Position numbers and translations under genes: made by a program
Assembly: GCA_017882335.1 (NCBI GenBank)
Contig: JADGPR010000031.1
Coordinates: 1-34,303 of the forward strand
Length of the DNA stretch: 34,303 nucleotides
Source: Bacteroidales bacterium
Lineage (GTDB): Bacteria; Bacteroidota; Bacteroidia; Bacteroidales; FEN-979
Direction of reading: 5' to 3'
Shown: positions 23,844 through 32,691 of the stretch, one piece after another
Numbering within the stretch: position 1 is the first letter of the stretch
How the letters are laid out: each line of letters begins with the position of its first letter
Notes under the pieces: generated by a model
The model's input: only the letters and a program-made list of their open reading frames with translations
What the model was told of the DNA's origin: nothing
Databases searched by the model: none

Positions 23844-25838
23844 ATGTCGATGCTGAATCTTAAATTTGCGGGGCGAATTATATATTGGGCAATGGCCGGA
23901 AAGTCGAAAAAGAGATTCAGGATCTACGAGGGGAACATTTTACTGGTCACCTTCTTCAGGTTGTTGGTTGTGCTTATCTTCTTTTTTCTTTCCAGGATTT
24001 GCTTCTATCTCTTCAATCTGCAGTATTTTTCCAATCTCGGTTTCGGCGAGGTGATGAGAATTTTCTTCATTGGCCTGCGATTCGATGTCGCTGCAATCCT
24101 CATTATCAATCTTCCTGTTATCTTTTTTAACAGCATCCCCTTCAGGTTCAGATATCATAGGGTATACCAGTTTTTTGTCAATGCCTTTTTTTACCTTGTT
24201 AATCTCGTCGGACTGTTTGCGAATTTCGCCGACTCGATTTATTTCCGTTTTACACTGAAAAGGATTACAGCCGAATTTTTCTCTTACCTTTCTGTGGCCG
24301 GCGATTTTGACAAGCTGGTTCCTCAGTTTATCCATGATTTTTGGTATGTTCCCTTGGTTTGGGGCCTGTTCTCACTGCTGCTGATCTTTTTCGCTTCCCG
24401 GTTTTCAGTGGATGCTCCCCATGGTAAATCAAAAGGAAAGTCACTTCAGTACTTTTTGGTCAATTCTTTTTACTTCCTTGTAATTGCATCAATCACGGTC
24501 ATCGGAATTCGCGGGGGAACCCAGCTTCGCCCAATCGGTATTATCACTGCAGGAAGTTATACACAGGCAAAGAATGTTCCCTTGCTTTTAAACACGCCCT
24601 TTTCTATTTCCCGGACAATCGGGAATGAAAAGCTTCAGACCCTTCTGTACTATAAGAAGGATGATCAGCTGGCAAAAACATTCACCCCTTTGCATGAACG
24701 GCATCCGGGTCATTTCAGGAACCTGAATGTCATGATCATTATATTGGAAAGCTTTTCAAGGGAACATATGGGTTCTCTGAACCAAAACCTTGAAAACGGA
24801 GAATACAAAGGATTTACTCCCTTTTTCGATTCACTGGCCCGGCACAGTCTATTGCTGAACGGGTTTGCCAATGGGAAGACTTCTATCCAGGGGATCCCCG
24901 CAGTTCTTTCCGGCATACCTTCATTGATGAATGAATCCTTCATCCAATCCAATTATTCCACGGATAGAATTAACAGCCTGGCCAACCTGCTGAAACAGAA
25001 AGGATATTCATCTGCATTCTTCCACGGGGGAACGAATGGTACCATGGGCTTTGATTCGTACACGAAGATATCCGGGTTCGATCATTATTTCGGGAGGAGT
25101 GAATATCATAATGACCGGGATTATGATGGAGAATGGGGGATCCGGGATGAGGAGTTCCTTCAATACACAAAAAGGACCATCGATCATCTTCCCCAGCCAT
25201 TCATGGCTGCATTCTTCTCGCTTTCTTCCCATCATCCTTATCATGTTCCAAAGAAATATGCCCATAAATTCCATAAGGGAAAACTTCCGATCCAGGAAAG
25301 CATTATGTATGCGGATTATTCGTTAAGCAAGTTCTTCGAATCCGCTGAAAAAATGCCCTGGTACAGGAATACGCTTTTCGTGATCACTGCCGATCATACT
25401 TCAGAAGGATATTATCCCTATTACCAGACGGATGCCGGCCAATATGCAATCCCGATCCTCTTTTTCAGACCTGGTGATAAGCTTGAGGGAAAAAATGGGG
25501 AAACTGCCTCGCAAACCGATATTATGCCCTCTGTACTCGATTATCTGAACTTTAACAAGGATTACATCGCCTTCGGCAACAGCGTTTTTGATACTGCTGC
25601 ACCGCATTTTTCGATTCATTACATTTCAGGGATCTATAGTATGATAAAAGACGGATACCTGCTTGAATTCAACGGGGTAAAAACAATAGCGCTTTTCGAC
25701 CTCCGGAACGACAACTTGCAAAAGAACAACCTGGCCGTGAAAAACCTGCCGGTCATGAAAAACCTGGAAGATTTTCTGAAGGCCTATCTTCAACAATATA
25801 ACAACAGGCTGATCGAGAACCGATTGACCACAGAATGA
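23844..25838 (+). CDS. LTA-synthase/sulfatase-family membrane phosphotransferase
   Basis: 664 residues from the ATG at 23844. An earlier in-frame ATG (23751) would add 31 residues encoded by the repeat array and is rejected; 23892 is another possible start. About five N-terminal membrane helices (to about residue 210) precede a periplasmic alkaline-phosphatase-fold domain. Metal/catalytic residues can be placed: Glu302 in IILESFSRE, nucleophile Thr346 in NGKTSIQG, and Asp517-His518 in TADHTSEG, with SSHHPYHVP between them. The family moves phosphoglycerol from phosphatidylglycerol (LtaS, OpgB) or phosphoethanolamine from lipid. Gram-negative context rules out lipoteichoic acid, so an envelope glycan acceptor is likely. 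A diacylglycerol kinase follows after 6 bases. Confidence 0.88.
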   Translation: MSMLNLKFAGRIIYWAMAGKSKKRFRIYEGNILLVTFFRLLVVLIFFFLSRICFYLFNLQYFSNLGFGEVMRIFFIGLRFDVAAILIINLPVIFFNSIPFRFRYHRVYQFFVNAFFYLVNLVGLFANFADSIYFRFTLKRITAEFFSYLSVAGDFDKLVPQFIHDFWYVPLVWGLFSLLLIFFASRFSVDAPHGKSKGKSLQYFLVNSFYFLVIASITVIGIRGGTQLRPIGIITAGSYTQAKNVPLLLNTPFSISRTIGNEKLQTLLYYKKDDQLAKTFTPLHERHPGHFRNLNVMIIILESFSREHMGSLNQNLENGEYKGFTPFFDSLARHSLLLNGFANGKTSIQGIPAVLSGIPSLMNESFIQSNYSTDRINSLANLLKQKGYSSAFFHGGTNGTMGFDSYTKISGFDHYFGRSEYHNDRDYDGEWGIRDEEFLQYTKRTIDHLPQPFMAAFFSLSSHHPYHVPKKYAHKFHKGKLPIQESIMYADYSLSKFFESAEKMPWYRNTLFVITADHTSEGYYPYYQTDAGQYAIPILFFRPGDKLEGKNGETASQTDIMPSVLDYLNFNKDYIAFGNSVFDTAAPHFSIHYISGIYSMIKDGYLLEFNGVKTIALFDLRNDNLQKNNLAVKNLPVMKNLEDFLKAYLQQYNNRLIENRLTTE

Positions 25839-25844
25839 TCTCTT

Positions 25845-26735
25845 ATGGAAGAACCAGGGCGGAAAAGAGTTATCCTGTTTATCATCAATCCCATCTCTGG
25901 CATCGGTAAACAGAAGAATATTGAAGAGTTGATCGGGGACAATATTGATGCATCGTCATATGAATACCAGGTGAAATTTACCAAAGGGCCGGGTCATGGT
26001 ACCGAGCTTGCCAAAGAAGCAGTGGCTTCAGGCGTGGATGTCGTTGTTGCGATCGGCGGTGACGGCACGGTGAATGAGATCGGGCAGGCTTTGGTTGGCT
26101 CTTCAACAGCATTGGGTATCATCCCAACAGGTTCGGGAAACGGTCTCGCACGACACCTGAAGATCCCGTTTCAATTTAAAAAGGCCATTGAAGTCATAAA
26201 CCGTTGTAAAATCCGGAAGATTGATACAGCAACAATTAACGACCAGGTTTTCTTAAGTATTGCCGGGGTAGGTTATGATGCTTTTGTTGCGAAAAAATTC
26301 GCAGATGCACCTAAAAGAGGCTTCTTCTCCTATTTCCGGATCGTTTCCAATGAATATTCTCAATACCTCCCGAAAAAATACATTCTCGAGGTCGATGGCA
26401 AAATCATCAAGCGCAAAGCATTAACCATCACCTTTGCCAATTCAAACCAGTTTGGAAACAACACTTCCATCGATCCTAATGCGAAGCTCGACGATGGTCT
26501 GATCGATGTGTGTATCGTCCGCCGGATACCGCTGCTGCTGGTTCCGTTTTATGTTCCCATGCTGTTTACCAAAACCTTCCATAAAACACAGTACATAGAG
26601 ATCATCAGGGCAAAGAAGGCAGTCGTCACCCGGAAGAAAGGAAAAACCATTCACCTCGACGGTGATCCTTCGCAGACGGGAAAAGTGCTGAAAATGAGAG
26701 TAAATCCTTTGTCATTGAACATCATCGTTCCTTAA
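25845..26735 (+). CDS. Diacylglycerol kinase, YegS/DgkB lipid kinase family
   Basis: Soluble lipid kinase of 296 residues. It phosphorylates diacylglycerol or a related lipid with ATP. Motifs: nucleotide-binding GGDGTVNEIG at 71-80, PTGSGNGLARHL at 94-105, and the family C-terminal beta-sandwich ending LDGDPS near 271-276. The start codon lies 6 bases after the LtaS-like gene. That neighbour would release diacylglycerol each time it used phosphatidylglycerol, and this enzyme would return it to phosphatidic acid, as DgkB does for LtaS in Gram-positive bacteria. The coupling here is inferred from gene order. The MscS gene follows 8 bases later. Confidence 0.92.
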   Translation: MEEPGRKRVILFIINPISGIGKQKNIEELIGDNIDASSYEYQVKFTKGPGHGTELAKEAVASGVDVVVAIGGDGTVNEIGQALVGSSTALGIIPTGSGNGLARHLKIPFQFKKAIEVINRCKIRKIDTATINDQVFLSIAGVGYDAFVAKKFADAPKRGFFSYFRIVSNEYSQYLPKKYILEVDGKIIKRKALTITFANSNQFGNNTSIDPNAKLDDGLIDVCIVRRIPLLLVPFYVPMLFTKTFHKTQYIEIIRAKKAVVTRKKGKTIHLDGDPSQTGKVLKMRVNPLSLNIIVP

Positions 26736-26743
26736 TTTGTACC

Positions 26744-27934
26744 ATGAAAGAATTTCACACCTACACATTTACCGAACGGTTCAGGGAACTCCTGGTGCAT
26801 TGGGGGTTCTCCGGGAAGATATCCAACTACATCGTCGACTTTTTCGGTTTGTTCGTGGTTTTCGTTGTATCGGTCATAGTCTATTACATCCTTAAATTCA
26901 GCATCAACCGCTTCCTGAAAAGGCTGATCATAAGGTCAAAAAGCAAGTGGGATGATTACCTTTACGAGAACAAGGTCTTCACGCGACTTTGCCTGATCGT
27001 TCCCGCCCTGATCCTCGACCTTTTCCTCTCCTCCATCATTTCCGATTATCCAAAGGCGATCCATTTTATCGAGGTAGTGCTTGAATTGTACACTGCAGCC
27101 ATTATGATAATTGTTGCCAATTCCTTCTTAAATGCGGTGTATCATATCTATGGCGACTATGAGGTTGCCAATTCCAAGCCGACCAAAGGATATGTACAGA
27201 TCCTGAAGATCGTTGTTTTCCTCATTGGAGCCATTATCGTCAGTTCCATGCTGATCGGGCAATCTCCGATCAAGTTGCTGGCAGGACTGGGTGCCCTTTC
27301 GGCCGTGCTCCTGTTGATCTTCAAAGACCCTATTCTTGGTTTTGTAGCCGGGGTGCAGCTTTCCACGAACAACATGCTACAGATCGGCGACTGGATGAGC
27401 ATGCCTTCACATAACGTCGATGGGACCGTTATCGACATTTCCCTTGTGATCGTTAAAGTCAGGAACTGGGATAATTCCATCAGTACCATTCCTACTTATA
27501 CCCTGATCACCGAGTCGTTTCAGAATTGGAGAGACCTGATACCCTCGGGGGGACGGCGGATGAAACGATTTCTACTGCTCGACATTACCAGCATTAAGCT
27601 TTGCGATTCGGCCCTTTTGAAAAAGCTTGGGAAATATGAACTTCCGGAATTGGTCCCCGGGAAAGGTGCACAGGAGCAGACCAACCTGGGGCATTTTCGC
27701 TACTACTTGATGGACCTATTGCACCTGCACCCGGACGTGAACCAGCAGATGATGATCCTGGTACGTCAACTGCAGCCTACGGAAAACGGGTTACCGCTTG
27801 AACTGATCGCATACTGTCTTTTCTCTGATCTCGCGATGTTTGAAAATTTCCAGGCAAGCCTGTTCGAACACCTCGTTTCGGTTCTCCCGGATTTTGACCT
27901 CAGGCTTTACCAGAGGGCGAATTCTCTGTTGTAA
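26744..27934 (+). CDS. MscS-family mechanosensitive channel, YbdG/MscM-like
   Basis: 396 residues. Several N-terminal helices (about 28-50, 85-100, 110-130, 150-170) lead to the pore helix LLAGLGALSAVLLLIFKDPILGFVAGVQL, which has the Gly/Ala-rich face of MscS. A beta domain follows (GDWMSMPSHNVDGTVIDISL and the family line VRNWDNSISTIPTY). The C-terminal alpha/beta domain extends to the end with a stretch similar to the longer YbdG type. The channel likely releases solutes on hypo-osmotic shock. It is the third gene of a tight operon with the phosphotransferase and lipid kinase, hinting at a shared osmoadaptation role. Confidence 0.92.
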   Translation: MKEFHTYTFTERFRELLVHWGFSGKISNYIVDFFGLFVVFVVSVIVYYILKFSINRFLKRLIIRSKSKWDDYLYENKVFTRLCLIVPALILDLFLSSIISDYPKAIHFIEVVLELYTAAIMIIVANSFLNAVYHIYGDYEVANSKPTKGYVQILKIVVFLIGAIIVSSMLIGQSPIKLLAGLGALSAVLLLIFKDPILGFVAGVQLSTNNMLQIGDWMSMPSHNVDGTVIDISLVIVKVRNWDNSISTIPTYTLITESFQNWRDLIPSGGRRMKRFLLLDITSIKLCDSALLKKLGKYELPELVPGKGAQEQTNLGHFRYYLMDLLHLHPDVNQQMMILVRQLQPTENGLPLELIAYCLFSDLAMFENFQASLFEHLVSVLPDFDLRLYQRANSLL

Positions 27935-27957
27935 TAAGCCTTTTATTCCTAATTTTG
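27928..27957 (+). promoter_or_regulatory. Candidate argF promoter (GTTG - 18 - TAATTTTG)
   Basis: GTTG at 27928-27931 and TAATTTTG at 27950-27957 are separated by 18 bases, close to the Bacteroidota -33/-7 arrangement. It overlaps the end of the MscS gene, and the implied transcript would have a leader of about 40 bases before the argF ATG. Confidence 0.5.
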
Positions 27958-28005
27958 CCGCAAATCAATTCATCATTTATCCTCATCTAACAACACCAGA
28001 TTTTT

Positions 28006-29007
28006 ATGGCATTTGATCTCAGAAACAGGAATTTTTTAAAGGAACTGGATTTCACTCCACAGGAGATAAAATTTTTACTTGACTTATCCCTCGACCTGAA
28101 AAAGGCTAAATATGCAGGAACGGAACAACAGCAGCTGAAAGGGAAAAACATTGCTTTGATCTTCGAAAAAGCCTCTACCCGTACGCGTTGCGCATTTGAG
28201 GTTGCTGCACTCGACCAGGGTGCTCACGTTACCTACCTCGGCCCGGAGGGATCCCACATCGGGAAAAAGGAAACTATGAAGGACACGGCACGCGTGCTCG
28301 GACGGATGTATGACGGCATCGAATACCGCGGTTTCGGACAGGCGATTGTGGAGGAACTTGGACAGTATGCCGGTGTGCCGGTATGGAACGGGCTCACCAA
28401 CGAGTTTCACCCGACCCAGATCCTGGCGGATCTCCTGACGATGATGGAACATTCGGATAAACCGCTGAACCAGGTTGCATTCTGTTATTGCGGTGATGCC
28501 CGCTTTAACATGGGGAATTCACTGATGGTGGGCGCTGCCAAAATGGGAATGGATTTCCGTGCTGCTGCTCCGAAAAAATACTGGCCTTCAAAGGAACTGA
28601 TAGACCAGTGCAACGTGATAGCCAAAGAAACCGGTGCAAAGATCCTGGTGACAGAGGATGTGAACGCTGCCGTAAAAGGCGTCGATTTTATTTATACCGA
28701 TGTATGGGTTTCCATGGGTGAGGCACCCGGCCTCTGGGAAGAGCGCATCCGCGAGATGCTTCCTTACCAGGTAAACAAAGCGCTGTTGGAAAAAACCGGC
28801 AACCCAAAGGTGAAATTTCTGCACTGCCTGCCTGCATTCCACAACAGCGATACCGAGGTCGGGAAAGATATTTTTACGCGCTTTGGGATCAGTGGATTGG
28901 AAGTTACTGAAGAAGTTTTTGAATCATCCGCCTCCATCGTGTTCGACGAAGCTGAGAACCGCCTGCATACGATCAAAGCTGTGATGGTGGCTACCCTCGG
29001 CGATTAA
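28006..29007 (+). CDS. argF: Ornithine carbamoyltransferase (classical type)
   Basis: 333 residues; transfers carbamoyl phosphate to ornithine giving citrulline, or runs in reverse in arginine breakdown. Motifs: carbamoyl-phosphate site [12 protein letters not shown] (57-68), HPTQ (135-138), ornithine-loop SMGE near 236, and [10 protein letters not shown] (271-280). The sequence follows the E. coli ArgF/ArgI type from end to end. It does not look like the N-succinylornithine or N-acetylornithine transcarbamylases found in many Bacteroidota. No other arginine gene is adjacent, so a catabolic role is possible. It has its own candidate promoter and converges on the FtsE-like gene with overlapping stop codons. 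Confidence 0.96.
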   Translation: MAFDLRNRNFLKELDFTPQEIKFLLDLSLDLKKAKYAGTEQQQLKGKNIALIFEKASTRTRCAFEVAALDQGAHVTYLGPEGSHIGKKETMKDTARVLGRMYDGIEYRGFGQAIVEELGQYAGVPVWNGLTNEFHPTQILADLLTMMEHSDKPLNQVAFCYCGDARFNMGNSLMVGAAKMGMDFRAAAPKKYWPSKELIDQCNVIAKETGAKILVTEDVNAAVKGVDFIYTDVWVSMGEAPGLWEERIREMLPYQVNKALLEKTGNPKVKFLHCLPAFHNSDTEVGKDIFTRFGISGLEVTEEVFESSASIVFDEAENRLHTIKAVMVATLGD

Positions 29008-29678
29008 TTGGATTCACGGATGTTCCCGTCTTCGCACCGCAGGGTCCTGGCCGGGAACTTTTCAAAGAAAGTATAGTTATGGGTAGCCATGAGTATAGCG
29101 CTCCCCGTTTTTGAAATATCGAAAAGAAGCCCGATGATCCCTTCCGATGTTTCGGGATCAAGGTTACCGGTTGGTTCATCGGCAAGGATGATCTCCGGGT
29201 CGTTGAGCAACGCACGGGCGATCCCCACCCGCTGCTGTTCTCCTCCGGAAAGCTTGTGAGGCATCTTGTTCGCCTTGGTTTCCAGGTTCACTTTTGCCAA
29301 CACTTCGTGCATGCGCCGTTGCATCTCTTTCTTGTTTTTCCATCCGGTGGCCTGCATGACGAAGTAAAGATTTTCCGCAACGGAGCGGTCCATCAACAAC
29401 TGAAAATCCTGAAAAACAATACCCAATTTTCTCCGGAGAAAGGGGATCTCCTTCGTGCGAAGCGTCCTCAGATCAAAACCGGCGACCATCGCACTACCGT
29501 TCTTGACCTCCAGGTCAGCATAAAACGTTTTTAACAGGCTGCTTTTCCCGCTGCCGGTCTTGCCGATGAGATAAACAAATTCACCCTTGTCGACCTCAAG
29601 ACTGACATTGGCGAGGATCAGGTTCTCGTTCTGGAAGATGGAAACTTTATCGAATTTGATGATGACATTACTCTCCAT
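29004..29678 (-). CDS. FtsE-like ABC transporter ATP-binding protein
   Basis: 224-residue ABC ATPase. Walker A GKTGSGKS (39-46), Q-loop Gln90, signature LSGGEQQR (143-150), Walker B with Asp167-Glu168 in ILADEP, followed by TGNLDPETS. These and the length fit the FtsE/LolD group; FtsE, partner of FtsX in peptidoglycan hydrolase control, is the best guess. No permease gene (FtsX or LolC-like) is adjacent, which weakens the assignment. Its stop overlaps the argF stop as TTAA (29004-29007), so the two convergent genes share two bases and there is no room for an intergenic terminator. A -7 box lies just upstream of the start. Confidence 0.88.
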   Translation of the reverse strand: MESNVIIKFDKVSIFQNENLILANVSLEVDKGEFVYLIGKTGSGKSSLLKTFYADLEVKNGSAMVAGFDLRTLRTKEIPFLRRKLGIVFQDFQLLMDRSVAENLYFVMQATGWKNKKEMQRRMHEVLAKVNLETKANKMPHKLSGGEQQRVGIARALLNDPEIILADEPTGNLDPETSEGIIGLLFDISKTGSAILMATHNYTFFEKFPARTLRCEDGNIRESN

Positions 29679-29697
29679 GAAGGTCAGATTAATCAGC

Positions 29698-29705
29698 CAA
29701 AAATA
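29698..29705 (-). promoter_or_regulatory. Candidate -7 box (TATTTTTG) for the FtsE-like gene
   Basis: Minus-strand TATTTTTG, perfect TAnnTTTG match, 19 bases upstream of the start codon. It gives a leader of only about 10-15 bases. No -33 TTTG seen. Confidence 0.4.
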
Positions 29706-29729
29706 AGGAAAGTTTCTGAACAGCCTGTA

Positions 29730-29945
29730 TTAAAATTCCAGTTTGCGCATTTCACCGTAAGGAAGCTGGGAGGCAATGACAAGTATCTCTTCCATTTTCT
29801 CCAACAGGTTACAACGTGTAAGCGCCCTGGTTGGGTTGTTCAACCGGAAATATGCGATCAGTGTGAAGTTCTCATCCCTGATCTGGATGTAATCGGGGAT
29901 CTTTTTCGTTCCCTCGATCCGGATAATATATCGGGTATGTTTCAT
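29730..29945 (-). CDS. Small conserved-looking protein of unknown function
   Basis: 71 residues, not recognised. The sequence reads as a short beta-beta-beta-alpha fold (strands RYIIRIEGTKK, YIQIRDENFTLIAYF, then helix LTRCNLLEKMEEILVIASQ). It is basic, has no signal peptide or membrane segment, and should be cytoplasmic. The start overlaps the stop of the upstream membrane gene as ATGA (29942-29945), so translation is probably coupled. Codon use looks normal for the region. A partner or regulator of the membrane protein is possible but unproven. Confidence 0.75.
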   Translation of the reverse strand: MKHTRYIIRIEGTKKIPDYIQIRDENFTLIAYFRLNNPTRALTRCNLLEKMEEILVIASQLPYGEMRKLEF

Positions 29946-31825
29946 CTTACCGGCAATTGGATCCCTTCCATATGGGTGTATTGAATCTCATCTTTCAGGG
30001 ATAGGAAATCGATCGTCATATCATCAATAAACAACGGAGCGCTTCCGGTATTGTTGAAAAAATAAATCTTGGCAATACTGTTTTCAGGGATATCACGGAG
30101 AACATAAAACGCTGCTTCAACCCGCGTCCATTGATCGGCTTGAACATAGGGTGCAAGATAAAATGAATTGTAGCTTAGTTTCTGGTCCGAATTAACTTCC
30201 ACAACCAGGGTTGATCCCGACTTCATACCGGGAGACCATACCATCGCCGTAACCCGGATGATCCGGTTGGGAGAAGTGAACAAAGGAGCCAGCGTTTCAT
30301 ATCTGCCCACGCTATAAGGGTGTTTATGCGCAATCATGGAACAATGCTTTCCCGAAAATCCAAATGGGCCCCGGAGCGAATAATGATTTTCCCATCCTTC
30401 TGGTTTTTCCATATCTGTAAAGAAGGATTTGCGGCCGATGATGGCCTCCTGCGGAAGGTAAACTTTTGCTGCAGGGTCGAGCCGGGAAAATGAATCCCAA
30501 TAGATCTCACGAGTGATATCGGTGGCAGGAAAGATAAAGCAAGAATGCTGATAACATTGAAAAATATTCAGCCCGGTGAATATAAGCAAGATAGAAGTCA
30601 GAAGATAGCGGAGGGGCTTTCTCTTCTGAAGAGATTGATAAAGAAACAAGAGCAGGATTGCCACAATTGCGTAAAGGTCGATGAAGATCCGTTGCCCGCA
30701 TTTGGAAGCGTAGTACCACATCCACCAGCAGGAGGCGATATAGATGAAGATGACGAAGAACGAAAGCGTCCAGCAAAATGTGTTTTTGTTCTCCTTCCAG
30801 AGATGCCGGAAACCAATGACCGAGACTAGGGCAACGGGCGTATAGACAAACCAGCCACGGTTGTAACTGAACAGGATGCTGAGAAAATGAGGATGAAGGA
30901 AATGGAACCTTTCCTCCCCGTATTGATAGACAAGCCAATGCCCGGTGGTGGAATGCCATAAGATCAGGGGAAGGGAGAGGAGTAAAATTAAAATAAGGAT
31001 TCCCGCTACCAGATACTTGATGCTGCCTGCCTGCCGGCCAGGCAGGGATGCTGGATGCTGGATGCTGGATTTTGGATGGAGAATTGAGGATAACGGATTT
31101 TGATTTCCGGGATCAGAAATCCAGGCCATCAGCGGAAGAAGGAAAAGAATCAGTCCGTTGGTCGGCCTTACCAGCACGATCAACCCAAAGAGTATTGCAG
31201 AGAGGATAAAATGCTTCCCTTCTTTATCATGAAAATAACGATAAACATAGAAAAGAAACAGTGTGATGAGCGAGAAAGAATAGACATGACTCATGGAATT
31301 TTCAACCACTGCATAGTACATGATATTAGTGCCAAACGCAATGATGAAGGTGATGAAAGCTGCATTCTTCACTGAAGCCCCTGATCTGGTGAGCATCTTC
31401 ATCAGGAACCTGCAACCCAGCCATAGATAAAAAAGAGCTGCGATCGAAATGGCATATTGATACAGCAGGGAATAGCCATCTGTTGGGAATCCCAGGAAAG
31501 TGCTGAGAAGATGGGCAATCAGGAAAAAGGGCAGCCACAATATCGCCAATCCGGGGAAACATTTGTTTGTTGTTTTTCCATCCGCCTGGCTTCTGAATTC
31601 CTTGAATACCGACCGGTCGGGCGGATAATATTTCTCCTCATAGGATTCTACGAATTTATAGGTAAGATCGTGGTATATGAAGAAAGCCGGCAGGTAGGCA
31701 TAATATCCTTTCCCATCGCTGTTGATGGAACGGTCCCAGGTTTCACCGGGATGTTTGAAAAAAAGAAAAAGCAGGATATAACAACCAAGGATAAATTCGG
31801 GAGTATATTTCAGCACCTGCTTCAT
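29942..31825 (-). CDS. GT-C-like membrane glycosyltransferase with repeat insertion
   Basis: 627 residues with about 11 membrane helices up to residue 420. The first periplasmic loop has the acidic motif SINSDGKGYYAYLPA (33-47) that in GT-C enzymes (ArnT/PMT-like) carries the catalytic aspartate. The C-terminal 440-627 is a soluble beta-sandwich resembling a carbohydrate-binding domain (SLRGPFGFSGKHCSM; FINNTGSAPLFIDD-like end). A lipid-linked sugar transferase is therefore likely; acceptor unknown. Residues about 246-268 (SSILHPKSSIQHPASLPGRQ and onward) are encoded by a GCTGGAT array plus a GC-rich hairpin and sit in a loop between helices; this is an in-frame insertion of repetitive DNA. 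It follows rlmB by 6 bases and overlaps the next gene. Confidence 0.75.
   Translation of the reverse strand: MKQVLKYTPEFILGCYILLFLFFKHPGETWDRSINSDGKGYYAYLPAFFIYHDLTYKFVESYEEKYYPPDRSVFKEFRSQADGKTTNKCFPGLAILWLPFFLIAHLLSTFLGFPTDGYSLLYQYAISIAALFYLWLGCRFLMKMLTRSGASVKNAAFITFIIAFGTNIMYYAVVENSMSHVYSFSLITLFLFYVYRYFHDKEGKHFILSAILFGLIVLVRPTNGLILFLLPLMAWISDPGNQNPLSSILHPKSSIQHPASLPGRQAGSIKYLVAGILILILLLSLPLILWHSTTGHWLVYQYGEERFHFLHPHFLSILFSYNRGWFVYTPVALVSVIGFRHLWKENKNTFCWTLSFFVIFIYIASCWWMWYYASKCGQRIFIDLYAIVAILLLFLYQSLQKRKPLRYLLTSILLIFTGLNIFQCYQHSCFIFPATDITREIYWDSFSRLDPAAKVYLPQEAIIGRKSFFTDMEKPEGWENHYSLRGPFGFSGKHCSMIAHKHPYSVGRYETLAPLFTSPNRIIRVTAMVWSPGMKSGSTLVVEVNSDQKLSYNSFYLAPYVQADQWTRVEAAFYVLRDIPENSIAKIYFFNNTGSAPLFIDDMTIDFLSLKDEIQYTHMEGIQLPVR
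31026..31077. repeat. Heptamer array plus GC-rich hairpin inside a coding sequence
   Basis: Hairpin arms CCTGCCTG (31026-31033) and CAGGCAGG (31039-31046) around loop CCGGC, followed at 31050-31077 by GCTGGAT three times and TTTGGAT. The element keeps the reading frame of the minus-strand membrane protein and encodes LPGRQAG and SSIQHPAS. Confidence 0.9.
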
Positions 31826-31831
31826 GGGTGA

Positions 31832-32572
31832 TCAGGATTGTTTGCGCTGGCGCAGAACCTCATAAAGAATTACTCCTGCTGCCACCGAGACGTTCAGCGA
31901 CTGGATCTCTCCCAGGATCGGGATCTGGATCAGTTCATCTGCCATGCCGAGAAGTTCATCCGAGATCCCGCTCTCTTCAGAGCCAAGAATCAGCGCAAGG
32001 GGTTGTTTCATGTCCACGTCGTTATAATCCGAATTTGCTTTTTCCGTGACTGCAATGATTTTCAGGCCACTGTTCTTTAGGAAAATAATTGATTCCCTGA
32101 CGGAATGGTAGCGGCACACCGGTAACTTGTACAAGGCTCCGGCAGAGGTCTTGATCGCATCCTGGTTGACCTGTGCTGACCCTTTTTCCGGAAGGAGGAT
32201 TGCATCAACACCGGAACATTCGGCTGTTCGTGCGATCGCTCCCAGGTTACGCACATCGGTGATGTGATCCAGCACCAGCACCAGCGGCACTTTTCCTTGT
32301 TCGTAAACAGTTGGCAGTATCGACTCTATTTTCTGGTAAGTGATCTCGGAGATCATGGCGACAACACCCTGGTGGTTTTGCCTTGTCATCCGGTCCAGCT
32401 TTTCCAACGGGACGAATTGGATCGGGATCTCCATCTCCCGGATCAGCGAATGAAGCTGTTGAAACCCTTCTCCCCTCAATCCTTTCTGGATTAAAATCTT
32501 TTCAATCTCTTTCCCCGATTTCAGGGCTTCGATCACCGGACGGATGCCGTAAATAAAATTTTCTTTTTTCAA
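31832..32572 (-). CDS. rlmB: 23S rRNA 2'-O-methyltransferase RlmB (TrmH/SpoU family)
   Basis: 246 residues; methylates a guanosine ribose in 23S rRNA (G2251 in E. coli). An N-terminal L30e-like RNA-binding part (FIYGIRPVIEALKSG) precedes the SPOUT domain with NLGAIARTAEC, VNQDAIKTSAGALYKLPV, LALILGSEESGIS and the knot-forming IPILGEIQSLNVSVAAGVILYE. Start is TTG at 32572, which gives the usual MKKENFIYGIRPV N-terminus; no better ATG exists. Runs 6 bases into the GT-C-like gene on the same strand. Confidence 0.95.
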   Translation of the reverse strand: MKKENFIYGIRPVIEALKSGKEIEKILIQKGLRGEGFQQLHSLIREMEIPIQFVPLEKLDRMTRQNHQGVVAMISEITYQKIESILPTVYEQGKVPLVLVLDHITDVRNLGAIARTAECSGVDAILLPEKGSAQVNQDAIKTSAGALYKLPVCRYHSVRESIIFLKNSGLKIIAVTEKANSDYNDVDMKQPLALILGSEESGISDELLGMADELIQIPILGEIQSLNVSVAAGVILYEVLRQRKQS

Positions 32573-32626
32573 AAGTTTATAGTTATTTTTTTAAGTTCAA
32601 TTCGAAATCCTCTTTAACCGCTAAGT

Positions 32627-32691
32627 CGCAAAGGCGCTAAGATCGCAAAAAATGGAATTAGCGTTTTATTTTGCGTCTTCGCGTCTTTGCG
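32627..32691. repeat. REP-like imperfect inverted repeat (CGCAAAG-type)
   Basis: Arms at 32627-32650 and 32669-32691 pair with few mismatches (CGCAAAGGCGCTAAGATCGC against CGCAAAGACGCGAAGACGC). The whole sits between rmuC and rlmB, both minus strand. T-rich and A-rich tracts flank it. It may act as a terminator or mRNA-stabilising stem. Confidence 0.65.
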
